Below, one piece after another: positions 1 to 12,554 of a DNA stretch of 64,000 bases. How positions within the stretch are numbered: the stretch's first letter is position 1; every line of letters begins with the position of its first letter. The stretch is from Blasia pusilla. Taxonomy: Eukaryota; Marchantiophyta; Marchantiopsida; Blasiales. The notes beneath the pieces were generated by a model. That model saw nothing but the letters and a program-made list of their open reading frames with translations. It had not been told where the DNA came from and did no database searches. Made by a program: the position numbers and the translations under genes. Location of the stretch: assembly GCA_050084515.1 (NCBI GenBank), contig CM114272.1, positions 23,126,001 to 23,190,000 of the forward strand, in the 5' to 3' direction.

Positions 1-68
1 CACAACTAACCCAAAGCTCCTAGATCTCTGATTTACTGAAACTTGGCATTGGTGAATCACTGTCAAAC

Positions 69-3000
69 CTGTGCTGAATCAATTCCATCTCTTTGAAATT
101 CGCATATTTTTCCCAAAGCAGATACAGCATTGTCAGTTGCCATGACATTTTCTGCAGCATGTGCAGAAGGTTGGCTGACCACTGCATTCAGCCTTGCTAG
201 CGCTTCTGAAGACCAAGAAAACCTCATCAGACATAATATGGATACATTTTAACTCTCCCCATTCACAACACCTGCCCATCAATTAGATATATCTGAATTC
301 TAATCATTATTACCTCCAACAATCGGCTTGAAACTAGGGCCACCAAATTCAGCACAAACTCCAATACCATACACAGAAGCCTGCAGACACAAGGTTAACA
401 GAGCAGGGTAAGTTTACTGGGGCTTTCAAACACATTTCTTTCAAGGAATATTCCAAACAAACTACTCAACCGAACACTAAAATAACTGTCAAGAAGTCAG
501 CTACTTCCGCATACCTGGCGGACGTCAGGATTTGGATCAGTGCAGGCCTCAAATAAAAATGGCAAGAAAGTATCATAGTACCTGGGGTTAACAAATCCAA
601 TCAGGTAGTCAGGACAAATCCAAGACTGTTCGAGATAAAAATAGGAATTCCCTTACACGAAACATTGCGTGCAAGCTGAATTAAAGTGGAGAAGAGACTG
701 AAAAAACTTTAGCTTACTTTATGGCACCATCTCGGCATTGCTCAGCCACATCATCGAAAATGCAAATAGCTACTCTCTTCTCCTCAGGGGTGCGGTCCTT
801 TCCCTGGTGGAGACACACCACGCCACAATATGTACTTCAGAAGTCTAATACAAAAACTGTTCAAATTCATTTGCTTATGATGCACTGGTGGGGAGGCCCT
901 AGACTCCTTGCATCAAACCAGTAGATTCTTCCTGCATGCAAAAGTTTGAGTGGCTCATATTGGACATTAAGACCCAGACATGAACGGATTTTTGTGAATA
1001 TGTACCAGCATTGGAGTGATGTACGGGATCAGCTCTTCAAAGTAGGATAGGAAGTGGTTCTTGAAAGCTTTGATCAGTGTTCCAAGACATTCTCCAACCT
1101 GCTCACAGCCAGATTAAGAGGAAGGTGTGCATCTCCATTAGAACCAAACATGAGACAAAATCACACCAGGCCAGGCGGCGCCAACTGGAAGAAGAGAAAT
1201 ACACCCCTCCTTCCTAGTTATTGGATAAGTCCACAGACCCATTATTTTCACTCGTGCGGAGCCATGTTACAAATTGCATGCACTAATACTAAACTTCCCC
1301 AAGGATCTCCTAGACTGTTTATCCAGAAAAATGCAAAGCCGAACACTCCATAGAAGGACTACCTATGAGAAAACATAGAATTACCTGATCAAATACCTCC
1401 TCCTCCTGTTCATTCTCCTCTTCAAGAAGCTCCCCTTCCTCAGCATCGAAGTCCTCTGTTTTGGTTCGCTCTGCTCGCTCTTTCTTCCTAGAGCTACTGG
1501 CAGTAATCACTTGTTTGAACTCATCAACAATTGACTTGATTTGTCCAGAACTAAGAAGGGGACCAGAAATCTGCAAGAAGGTACCCGAAATGAAGTATTT
1601 CATTAGAACAGTGCAAGAGGCAAGTTCAACCAATTAAACTTAACAGGTAAAACCGATCGTAACTTCTCTTACGATACAAACTTCATAACACCTTCTATGC
1701 AGAAACCTACCTGGATACATTCATTCAGGGCATCCAACATGCTTGCACAAATTTCCGTCTCCGGTTCCTGCACAGAACCCATAAAGAGTTTTAATGTCTG
1801 GCTGAACAAAGAGCACCTAGTAATCCATTAGCTGATCTTTGAACAAATTCCCACTCGCACTCTTTTTGGTTTTCATGAAACTTAATACATCCACCATCAA
1901 GAAAAGGAAAATGAAAGAACAGAAAAGAACAAACCTTGTGCAAAGCCTCCACGAGTGCTGGGACAATGTAATCAGTGAGTTGTTTAAGGTAAACTTCATT
2001 TCGTCCTTGTGCTTGACCCTTCTCCACAGCCAACTTGCCAGACCGTAGTAGCTCCGGCATTGCTGCAACAGAACTCAAAGTACTTAATACACATTCTGTT
2101 CTGCATATCCACTGACACAAGCATCTCTCACCTTTGAGTCCATCCAATCTCCGAAGTGGAAACTAGGGAATCTTACAAACTCAAGGTCAGATGCATGTTC
2201 TTAAATCAAACCTTAAACCATTGAGGCAGAGGTAGTAGACTGCTTTCTGAAACTTGCTTGGACACTCATTAGTCACCAGGAGGACTTGGTAGAGAGATAT
2301 TTTCCCACTCCAGCATTACATGAACTTTACTCCTTAAGACAATCACTGGATTCAGAAAACCAAACTGTTGCCAAATTTTAAACTAGTTGTGACCTCTCAT
2401 GATTGTGGTTGACATACTCCTATACATTGACTGAAGGAATAGACATGACCAACAAGGCCAACGGGTCCTCGACAGCAACATTACCATATCATAAAAAGGA
2501 AGCAAGAAATCAAAGCTGTCTGCAAGTTTCGAAGTCTATGGAGAAATCTACCTGAAACAGCCGCCTTCGACTTCCTCATGGAAATAGAATTTCAAAAGCG
2601 GGACCAAAATTGGTGCAACCTGCATGGACCATAGCATCCAACCGTTCAAGATCTCACAAGCACAAGAACATGACTTAACCAAGGAATCTACAACTTCTCA
2701 CAGATGCAAGAGATAATGTAATAATTTCAACCAACCTGATCAATCCACGGATAGAAACCTTCTTTCAACTCATCCGCATAGCAGCAAAGCATATTGCAGG
2801 CCGTTGCTTTCTCTTCAAGAATGCTTGTTCTAATTCCAATCTTCTTGTCACCAACTGTGATTGTCTCCACACTGCATATCCACATCATCCTTGAGTTCCC
2901 GAAGTGCAACCATGTGCAGAGGATTTTCTTGTTGCTTCCCAATAATAAATTACTAGGCCCCACTGATTCCTACTTGCCATTTCTTTTCCCTGTTGTGCTA

Positions 3001-6000
3001 GTCAACCCCACTCCACCCAACCACTTCTACAAGAATGGACACATGAGATATGAATAGACCCTAAAGAAGAGGGGCTGTTGTATTGGGGGGAAAACTGAGG
3101 AGATTATGCACAAACAAGTACCTCTCATCATCTGTGTCATTCCCCTCATCATCTGAATCTGCATCAGTGATTGTGACATCTGGTTTGAGTTGTGCAGAGC
3201 GTAATAAAGGTGGCATCACAACGCTCATATATGGCAAAAATTCCTGTCCGAGACACTTGCAAAGCCTAGCCCATGCCTGCACACGTGAGAAGATTGTGAA
3301 ACAGGTTTCCCAGATGAATTTGACATCCCCACTAGATGCCAACTTCAATCCCTGGGGAATAGCGAATCCCCAAACCTAGAGTCAGCACTGCTGATATCAC
3401 CGAAGCAGACAATCCTTTATAAAAGGGGGGAGAAGCCACTGAAAAGCTGGAAACAATTCAAAAGATCATTAACTGCTATGGCACTTCCCTAACTCACCAC
3501 CCGAACCAAACGATTTGTTCTGAAAACAAATTATCCAGGAGGAAAAAGCTGTCACGTAGACATAAAATTGCAAGACAAAATTCCAATCTCATTTTCTTAG
3601 TGAATCAAAATGGCATCTCCGAGGGGGGTTATACATTCAAATTCTCAGGAAATTGATGGGGGACAAGCTGTAGACTCAAACCTGAAGCATGTAGCTTATT
3701 GTGGGGTCATCATCCTCCATTTGAGCCCCTTGAAGATTCATGAGCACCTCCATAACCTGAAGAGGCACATATGTGGAGAAAAGACTGTACGTCAGGGAAC
3801 TGAAATCTGGGTTTAAACCAATACTTCCACAAAAGTAGTGTTAGTTTCATACGGCGTTGACTAATGTTTCCCTAAAATCACAAGGACGACCATAAAGGCA
3901 AAAAGAAAGAAAGAAAAGTCTCTAGGGTGGAATGGGACCTGCTTTGCGTCATCGCGAAACTTTTCCTTTCCAACAGCCATACCAACAAGACTTATACATT
4001 CCATGGACTTAGCTCGGAGCATTCGATTTTCTTTCTCATTGGCACTGATTAGAATAGTCTTCAAGTAAGGCATCACTGTGTCATAGTACTTTTGAAACAA
4101 AGCCTGTAATTTCACACACAGAGCACAATCCAAGCAATTTCACCAATGCATTAGAGACAACAGTCCACACACAAAACTCAATCAGTGTGGGAAGAAAAGA
4201 AAAATACAACTGATATTCACAGGCTACCCTAGTAAAGTGCAACTAGGGAGGCACACTCTGCAAAGAAGAATAAACCGTTGTGCATGTGTAGAGTTACACA
4301 GGTGGAAATAGGAAGACAGCTTTTTACCTGTGCAGAATCCGCCACGGAAGCTAAGGCAGTCAATGCACCTTCCTGAACCATCCTCTTGCCATTCTGCAAG
4401 GTTATAACAAGCACGAACAGTTAGGCCATCAGGAAAACGAATGAACCAAATCTACAAAACCCTGGGTAATAGACAAGTGGGTTGCGATCCTCTAATCTGA
4501 GATACCTCCAACAAGACCAGTAACTTGGTGATGACCCCATCCAGATATGGAGTAAGGATTTCTGGAGTGCAGCTTTCACTGAAGTTGAGAATGGCTGCCG
4601 CAGCATGCGCCTGCAATAGAACACAACTCTTATGAAATCATACTCGAGCTAAAATCCCAAAACCAAAAATATGCATAACAACACTAGTGTGAAAGTACAT
4701 GTCACTAGGCCTCACTGATGTGAGCTAAGGCAGATCTTCCAAACCACTTGTGTCTGACCAAGAACTTAGGAGGGAGAGAGCCAGATCACCCAAAATGGCC
4801 TATGCAATGGCCATTTTGAGAGTTGAGACGTCACAAATGGACGCCAACCCTTTCCACTGAGAATGACTGATGAATATCCAAGCACTGGGAGATTCTTTCC
4901 TGCTAGAGGCAGTTCCCTCTCATTCACGGTATTGGGAAAGTTCACATCATGCAGTTTCCAGAATCTCACCTGCACACGTGGGTTTTGAAAGTCATCCATG
5001 GCACCCACAAGAGCGGGAAGTACACGCTGATGGTACTCTTGCTGTAAAACAGGGCCAAGATCGGTCGAAAGTTGGCCGATAGTATTGATGGCCGCCCATC
5101 TGACGCGAGGATGAGGATCCAGGAAGGAGTTTAGCACCATATCCACGACGGGTGCTAGATTCTTCGTCATCACCTGAAAAACAATCCACGTCTCATTTCC
5201 TTATCCCCGGTACATCTTTCAAAGGCGAGCAACCCAAATTCCCAGCCAAGAGTCGTTTGCACTATGACTGCGAAGTAGCATGCGAATACGCCGCCATCAA
5301 CTGAGAACTCTCAAGTTTCGCCATTCACGACCAATGATCCGGCAGAAAAGCCTGCTTGATATATGAGAAAAGACTCCGAGAACTCACACTCACTTCGCTC
5401 GGTAACACTTACGAGTACTGGTAGTAGAAAACGCAAAACCACACCTAAAACTCGTGGGTTCGTTCCAATACCTTGGAGCATCCTTCCGCGATCTGAGCTA
5501 GCGTTATGAGTGCCGCATGTCGCTTCGTCCAGTCGGCATCGGCGATGAAAGATGGCAAGAGCTGTGATGCAACAGGCAAGACGGTGTTGCCCCCGAGAGC
5601 AATTGCGAGCCTGTCTAGGCATTCTTGCCCCACCTCATAATTGCTAGTTTCCCCGGCATCTTCGTCCTCGCTGTCGGCTGCATGCCAGGATGGCTCATCC
5701 TTGATATCAAGAAGCATCTTCATGAGAGTCCCAAACAGTCGGCCTATGAAATGCGGTAGTTTACGCATCATTCCAGGGGCCCGTTCCCTAGCCTCAGCTA
5801 GAGTGATTAGGAACTCGACAGCAAGATGACGAGTGCCTTCATCCAGCTCCTCGGCCTCAACAATCTGAAGCATATTCCCAACGACTTCAGCAAGCTGTCG
5901 GCGCAGAAATCGAGGTTCTGTCCCCGCCACTGCGATGAACATTTCCAGAGCTTCCTGTGCTGTTGCTTCTTCGCGATTGTTAAGAGCCAAGGATAAAGTT

Positions 6001-6704
6001 TGCAGCATCCCCGGGAGAAGATCCTGAAAGCAAGCTCGATCCTGGGCAGACTCTAGAGTAGCCACGAATTGGGTTGTAGCACGCAAAGCAGCCAAACGCA
6101 GGTCACTGGAGGTAGTCGAGGCCAAACATTGCTGAAACACGGCGTGCAACGTGGGCAAATGTGACCTAAGCTGCGGACCGATGTAAGGAGCTAGCTGCGA
6201 GAACATGGTCAAGGCACTCTCTCGAAGTTTCATTGAGTCCGAACTGACACACTGGAACATGAAAGGAAGTAACTCGGGCCACAATCCATCCTCCAGAATA
6301 TCAGCTGCTAGCTCTGTTACAGTGTCACAGAGCTTCTTCAAAATTGACTTTCCCTCCTCGTGCTGCACACAAAGCAAGAGCTGCGATTTGACAGCCATCT
6401 GAGTCTGAGGTGAGAGCTTCTTCCACAGCGACACATCATCTTTGGTGATGAGCTTTCGCAAAAGAATAGCAACCATTGCTCGCACTTCCACTACTTGAGA
6501 CACTCGCAGAGTTTGCACGAGCTTCACCACGAGCGCTTCAGCATGATTTTGCTTGCACAGATTGAATATTTGCTCTGCTTGCCCTCTTTGCTCGTTTCCA
6601 GAACTCATCAGCTGTGCAACCAGGGCCTCCAGGGGCCCTACAGACTCAGCCCCAAGCACAGCTACCACCTGTGCGTTCAACATCTGCTCCGTAGCCATGT
6701 CCAT
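69..6704 (-). CDS. IPO5: Importin-5-like karyopherin beta, 17 exons, 3' end outside window
   Basis: Nuclear import receptor built of HEAT repeats; the family carries ribosomal proteins and histones through the nuclear pore under Ran control. Exons read 6704-5472, 5173-4970, 4610-4506, 4393-4328, 4103-3939, 3756-3682, 3276-3122, 2871-2736, 2619-2552, 2062-1935, 1767-1711, 1570-1385, 1098-1006, 803-718, 581-515, 380-314 and 205-69, all with GT-AG borders and matching phases except one. About 1010 residues are visible of roughly 1110 usual. Recognisable pieces are DPHPRVRWAAINTIGQ (exon 2), ECISLVGMAVGKEKF (exon 5), EKATACNMLCCYADELKEGF (exon 8), the acidic EEGELLEEENEQEEE (exon 12) and VAICIFDDVAEQCR (exon 14). 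The ATG at 6704 was chosen because it opens the long first exon in good context (AAGATGG); a second in-frame ATG lies two codons later. Exon 9 carries an apparent frame break. Positions 1-68 are intron. Confidence 0.95.
2552..2619 (-). other. Importin-5 exon 9 with apparent 2-base frame loss
   Basis: Exon 8 ends in phase 0 and exon 10 must be entered with one carried base to read MPELLRSGK. Exon 9 is 68 nt, which carries two bases instead. The reading fits the family through KFYFHEE and again at KAAVS, but between them GTC is followed directly by GAAG where plant proteins have Val-Arg-Lys. Loss of two bases, probably a CG inside a GTCCGGAAG-like sequence, explains it. Read literally, the frame meets a TGA early in exon 10. 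An assembly error, a null allele or an unusual splice are all possible. Confidence 0.75.
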
Positions 6705-7800
6705 CTTCCAATTTAAGGTAAGATGGTAACTGATTCGTGGAAACCAACAACTTCCGCGGATTGCAGAATGTTTTCAAAGCCAAAGCCGCGGGGTAGATTC
6801 CAAGGACAGGATTCTCGGATTTTGAGTTACAGAAGTGGCAGAGCCAGATCCAACGGAAATGAAGAAATCAGGCGATGAATCCTCCACGCCAAAGAACGCT
6901 TGCTTTCGCTGCTGTGCTGATATGCCTACAAATTCACTTCGAATAGACGCGACACGACTGCTACTGATTCAGATGACAAGACGCTGAGTTGTCAAAATAC
7001 AACCTCCCGCTGTTCTCACACACGAATCCTGCCATGCGGCCACACCCGCAACGAGCTTCCCAGGAGTTCCGAATCACCGAAGGTTCCTCCTCGCACAAAT
7101 GCATTCAGGAAGTGCCGCATCTTCGACTGGCCCCGGAATCATACCGAGCCCGCTTGCGGACTCACATGGTAACACCCTATCCCACTGGCGCACTCACATG
7201 GTAACACCATATCCGACCGACCTACCCCTTCCAGCTCCTCCTCCGATCGAGCCCGACTTCCCCCCCCCCCCCGCCCCCCCCTCGCCAATCCGCCTCTACC
7301 CTCGTACCAATGTCGCCAATTTACTCCAGATTGCGCATCTTCCGAGCCCCTCCAAACCCTCGCTCGCTGCCTTGGCAATAAGTAGCGCAACAAGATGCTC
7401 GACGTCCCGCCCCCGGGATACGCTTCTGCTCCTGCCAGCTAGCTCCCTTGCTCAATGGCCGTGGCTAGCGGACGATCGAGGGTAGCGTGAAAACGGAGCA
7501 ATGCGACGTCTCCTGCAACGAAACAAAACGAGACCGCCTGCGCGAGTACGTGCGTGTGTGCGTCCGTCGCTGAGACCATGCAAGGCAACAAACCCTAGAA
7601 AGAAAGGGGGAAACGCAGAAACGAAGACTCTTCACGGAGGGAGGAAGTTCGACGAAGCAAAACCTCGCGGGACGGACCCTAACGCAGTCGGTCACTTCCT
7701 CGCGTCTCGTTTTCCCGAGCTTTATCCAGATCCTCTTGTATGTCGGGTTTGTTGCACAGCCCTAATTTACTGACAGTGCGCCGCTCCGCCCCCCACCACT
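6705..7800 (-). promoter_or_regulatory. Probable 5' leader and promoter region of importin-5
   Basis: This is the stretch just upstream of the importin-5 start codon. It is C/T-rich on the plus strand (G/A-rich in the gene's sense), with a run of 13 C at 7260-7272 followed by a second C run, and a direct duplication of about 30 bp (CTCACATGGTAACACC at about 7162 and 7192). No TATA box could be placed with confidence. Open frames here follow base composition and match nothing I recognise. The promoter role is inferred from position only. Confidence 0.4.
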
Positions 7801-10800
7801 GAACCTCCCGCCAATCTAGCGCGTCTCCATCCTCCCCAGCGACGCTGATCCGCCCTCTCTACAGTTCCCGACATTTTAGCCCACATTCATGGCTCGGCGC
7901 CGAAATAACCCTGCACCCTTTCTTCACTTATTTGCGCAGCAGGATTTCGCAACCGTCGGCAAGCTGGGCATTTTATCCGAGTTCCGGCGCTCCCTCCTAA
8001 ACCCTGACCTCTGCCAACCTAGCGCCACAGACCCTACCCGGCCCGGCCCGGCCCGTCGGTGGATTCTTCATCTTTAGTTGTTTATTGCACTGCCCGGAGC
8101 CCAGATTCGAGCGCACTTTCGCGATCCACCTCGAAACACCGTGACGCCATGAGACACGAGGCTTGGTGTCGCGGCTCCGTTGGAGGGTTATGGAAGAGGG
8201 CGATGGAGAACGCGAGAAGCTCATCCGCAGAAAAGACGTCCCCGTCTCCGTCAGAAGAGTCCGTCCGCCTGGATTCAACAAGGAAGCTACGGACTTACTT
8301 CGGTGAAAAAGCCGTCACTTACCTTCTCCTCCGGGGGATTCCGATTAATTGCGGAGATCGGCCTTGTGTTCGGCGCGCCGGGAGCCGGGCAGCTGTCGGT
8401 GTACTCAGCTTTCGTATGGGGTTGTGGAGGTGGACGGAGAATCCGAAACGTCTCGTCCTCATTGTCGCCCAAAAGTATTTATTTGTTCTTTTTCCCTTTG
8501 GGTCTGCCATTCATTAATCGTTCAATTCCTTCATACCCTCATTCATTTTGGATCATTGTTGGAGGAGTTTCGTGAGCCCCCCCCTCAAAAGGCGGCTGCA
8601 GTAAACTTTCGGTGGGGAACTGGGCCCAAACAAGAAACAAGGCAGTAAAGAAAGGTTGGACAGAAACGAATTTAATTATATGACTTCCCCAATTATCTAT
8701 ACTATAATGTGAGGAAGGGGGTTACTTCTTTTGGTAATTCTTTCTTCCCAAATAAGTGATGCCCCTCCACAATTGGCCGTCTCAAATGTCCTCTTGTGAA
8801 AAAAAGTTAAAAGAGGTCTAATTTGAATGAAATTTTATTCAGCCGGTCATATATATTTGAATGAGGGGAGAAGCCGGCCTTATTTTTTAATGAGGGGAGA
8901 GGTCACTTGATTTGCATCCCACACTTGTAAGATCTCTATTAAAAGATGAATCTTTTTGAACTACCTAGCCGTAGTAAGACACTTGTTATCTCTGACTGGC
9001 TTGAGGATGGCAAATAAATAAAGTCTGCTCTCTAACTTGGAGCAGACTCAACACTATTGTCGAAGGAAGTGGTGTCTCAGGAACACAAATGGAAATGGAG
9101 GCAATGACAAATTGAAGGTGGTGAAAGAAACTGGAGGAAGCATCAGCAGAAGAGGGGAAGCATCATCCGAAGATTCCGTCTAGAATTGGAGCACAACTCG
9201 ATCACAAACTCGGACGTATTTTGGAAGAAAACAAAATTTCAAGGTAAATCTTCTTGTGCTCTTTTTGGGTCGATAGGACATGGTGGTCAGGGATGTCTCT
9301 CGGATTACACATTTTTCATTCCCAAAATTGGCTTCTGATGATTCTTTCCATCAGAAGGCCGTTCCAAATTCTAGACGCGAATCCGGAAAGATAGAAATTG
9401 GAAGAACGATTTGAGAGCTCTGAATTTCTCTGCACTTCCACTCCAAAATCTCCCATTGCGCTGCAGTAGAGCATGCAATGCCATCGCCAAGGCATCAGCA
9501 GGTTGTAGGGGGAGCTTACCTATTGATTACCCTCGGAAACTCAAGAGTTGTGCGTAGGACCTCCATGTGCTGAAAACTCCTGTGCGTCTACCTCTCTCTC
9601 ATCTTGAATCTGCGGCCGCGACATTTTTCCGCTGGCTACGAGCGCGCACATTGGGACACGCCATAAACACACAAATTAAAAGTAGTGCAGAGGAAATGAT
9701 TGCTCTACTTCTGTGCCAAACCTTCACGAAAAATCAACATTGCCACTACGAAAGTGACTACAGCGTCCAATTCCATGTGCTTTCTCCTACCGTGATCCAT
9801 AGCCATCTCTCTCTCCCGATTTGAATTTCAAAATTTGTGGTGATAAGTTCTTGTCTCAATTCAGTTGGTCGCACAGCACAGGTCCTCAAGAATTGGAAAC
9901 CGGTTCAATATCTCAAGCATGTAGTCATGATCAAGGAACGTTACAACTTGCAAATGCTGCTAGTCAGGCTAAGAGCTCAGCTACCCCAACATCCCTTGGT
10001 CTTTTGCTTCAATCATCAATGTTCAAGCAAATGCTAGAGAGAGCATCGTGCCGTGGATTAAGAAGTACGAATGAGTGAATCATGGATCAAATTCATGATA
10101 TTCTGATGGACTTGATTGACGTGAAACACGAGCAATGCAAATTAAGTTTCCAGGAAGAAGTGAGAAAAGTTTCTGATCATCATGAGATGCTTATTGTTGA
10201 TCAGCATGAAGATCTCACATTCGAAACCGCTCCCAATTTGGGTCAGATGTTCTTCCATTCAGATATTACGTTTCTCTATCTCCCAATAAATCCTTCGCCA
10301 CAAGAAATGACAGACCAGGGAATCCCCCTTTTGGATTTTGGCATAAGCCCCTTCAACACCCTTTCCTTGCCTTACCCAATAAGCACTTGTTTAAGATTAA
10401 GCAGCAATTCACGTTCAGCTAAGAAGCGGCAGTTGAGAGAGAGAAGTAGTTTTGCGGCCCACATTGCCAATTATGATTCTTCTTTGTAACGGAGAGTTTT
10501 TTATGTTAGCTTGAGACAGATAAAGATGACAAAGAAAGCGGTGGGGATTCATTGAAGCTATAAATTAGTTGGAGGAAGTATCGCACACCACCAGTTCTAA
10601 TTTCACTAAACTGATCGACTACATTTACGGATGGTATTTGCTGAGAGGTAGACAAGGTTATTTGATTCAACAGGTGGTGATTTCCTAGTAGGATCGAACG
10701 AGCTTCACACATGCTAGAGCGACAAGATTTACAAAGAACCTGTTTGCTAGGATGAGATGATTGCATTACATCTTGAACAGATTCAATAAATTATACGTTG

Positions 10801-10879
10801 GAAATTGACATACGAAGCATACAATTCACAATCGTCTTGTACTAAAATGGAAGATGGATAAAATTTGTTTGGCTGTTAT
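7801..10879. other. Intergenic stretch without a recognised gene
   Basis: Nothing here could be assigned. The GC-rich part to about 8600 carries short arginine/proline-rich frames in several registers, typical of composition. From 8660 the sequence turns AT-rich. The longest frame is 10082-10489 on plus (135 codons), opening MDQIHDILMDLIDVKHEQC; it has no recognisable domain and no neighbouring exon or repeat context, so it is not called as a gene. Confidence 0.5.
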
Positions 10880-11333
10880 AGAAATATGTATAGTAGTACA
10901 TGGGAGGTGTGCCCAATCGCATCAAACATCTCCTCAGGGGTGGGCATGGCATCCTATCGGACTTCGTCTACCAATTGATAGCTCGATAATCTCCACACAT
11001 CCGCCTATCCGTCTAGTTGCCATGCATATCCTTCTTGGCGGGCATGATAATGGCGGATGCACACTCTGCATGCGACATCTCCACTAGTCCAGTTCCAACC
11101 AAGTTCTGGCTCCTACTCTGAATCAGAGCCCTCTCCATGTCACTGTACCTGTAGGGTCGTCGGAAGATCGGCGTGTCACTCGACAACTCAATGCGGATCC
11201 TTGAACCCTTCAGCATACCCAAATCATGCATACTAAATGCAAAACAGCTCCTATAGCTCCTAAGGAACTGGTGTATCCGACGTCGCTCTCCTTCTATCAA
11301 CTTAGAGCCCATCTCTGGCTCCCAAGTCTCCAT
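10880..11333 (-). pseudogene. Ty3/Gypsy reverse transcriptase N-terminal region
   Basis: The frame from 11333 carries the pre-RT and finger motifs of Ty3/Gypsy pol: RIELSSDTPIFRRPYRYSD, LVEMSHAECASAIIMPAKKD, then RMCGDYRAINW followed by a stop in what is normally the NxxT position, and PTPEEMFDAIGHTSH further on. The palm with YxDD, RNase H and integrase are absent, so the element breaks off at about 10880. Confidence 0.75.
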
Positions 11334-11660
11334 CGTGACTATGGTAGGACTTTGCGGCGCGGATGTGGATGGTTGCTATGGTGCAAGCCCGTCTTGGACA
11401 ATAGAACTCTCATCTATACGTGCGGTACCCGGAACCACACTCGATGTTGTGGCTATCATCTCCTCGCATACCTGCAAAACATCCCAAGAAGTCCAAGAGT
11501 GTCTCTCCGGATCACCCTTGATGTGTCGATCTCTTTGGGTCTCGTCCCCAACCACTGTCTCAATCGTCTCGGTAGGCATGGGGCTCACCAACGTAACTTT
11601 TGTGAGCCCTCGCATCCTCAAACGACATTGCTCGGCTATTCCTAAGTTGAAAATCCATGT

Positions 11661-12554
11661 CTAGCAGTTCATGTCCATCGCCTGACCCAAGACATGACAT
11701 CGTGATGCCTCCGATAGTGATGATACCGCCGTCACTTGTGTGGGGAATCCCATCAGTCGATCTCGCTCATCAGTGTTGGGCTCTACCAATCTCTGTACCT
11801 GATCATTCCAAACCAAGCCACGTGCGGCCTTTTCCACCAATGTGGGAAAGGCTGCTCGTGGCATGCCAATCCTGTTGACCATAGTCAACGGCGGTTGATC
11901 ATCGTGCCTCACTCCCTGTGATTGACGACCCGGATCCAATATAGAATCCAACAACAAATCGGAGGGACGCTCCACTCTTGCCTAAGCCCTTCGCAACACC
12001 TCATGTGGTACCAAGTTGGTCCACCAAAGACGCGGGCGGTATACTCTAGAACCTACACTTTTCGCATCTAACAACACTGCCGGGCCGATCAATGTGCACA
12101 CCTTATGTGCACTCGTCACCATGCGGGGCCTCGAATTGCCCAAAATTGGCACATTCTCCAAAATGTATGCTGGAGAACGAGGTTGATGCTCCTGTAAATG
12201 TTGCAAGATCCGCATCATCTCCCAAAATAATGTGGACCGAGTGTCAACTAACCCACTACCTCATCCAACACTCAATTGGCCCTAACACAACCAACCAGCA
12301 ATGACCAAGTCTATGGTCCCTACCTGCTCCAAGTCATGCGCCCCCAACAATGAAATGTGTGTCGGTAGTGAACTCTTATAACCATGAATGGCAGATGCAG
12401 ACAACAAGTCGGGAAAATGAAGGCGTAATTGTGCCATATGATGAAGTGAAGCACGCCTTGCAACATCACCAATCTCCACATACAGGTTATGCTGCACACG
12501 CACTCCAGCGTGCAAAATAACAACTAACCCGAATACTCCTCTAGGATGCACCAC
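11661..12554 (-). pseudogene. C5-cytosine DNA methyltransferase domain inside a Ty3/Gypsy element
   Basis: One reading frame runs from 12554 to 11661 (about 298 codons), broken only by stops at 12284-12282, about 12264 and 11984-11982. Motifs come in the order of C5 methyltransferases: a cofactor-binding start (GLVVILHAGVRVQHNLYVE), DLVIAGW followed by the catalytic Pro-Cys position, AYILENVPILG (motif IV, ENV), LLDAKSVGSRVYRPRLWW (motif VIII-like, close in form to the Dnmt3 DAKEVSAAHRAR block), then DERDRLMGFP and SEASRCHVLGQAMDMNC (motifs IX-X). The family methylates cytosine C5 using SAM and a Cys nucleophile. Here the catalytic Pro reads Leu and the residue after Cys is a stop, so the copy is dead. 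Residue style resembles Dnmt3 more than Dnmt1 or CMT, but subfamily is inferred by eye. Confidence 0.75.

Noticed and set aside
7255-7281. Poly-C run as an assembly gap or functional G-quadruplex
   Set aside because: Long C runs could form structures, but nothing here separates that from a simple homopolymer or sequencing artefact.
8059-8648. Overlapping Arg/Ser-rich frames of 100-150 codons
   Set aside because: They overlap in several frames on both strands in GC-rich DNA, with no splice context and no motif.
10082-10489. 135-codon plus frame as a gene
   Set aside because: Length alone is not enough in this AT-rich stretch; no domain, no neighbouring exon and no repeat relationship were seen.
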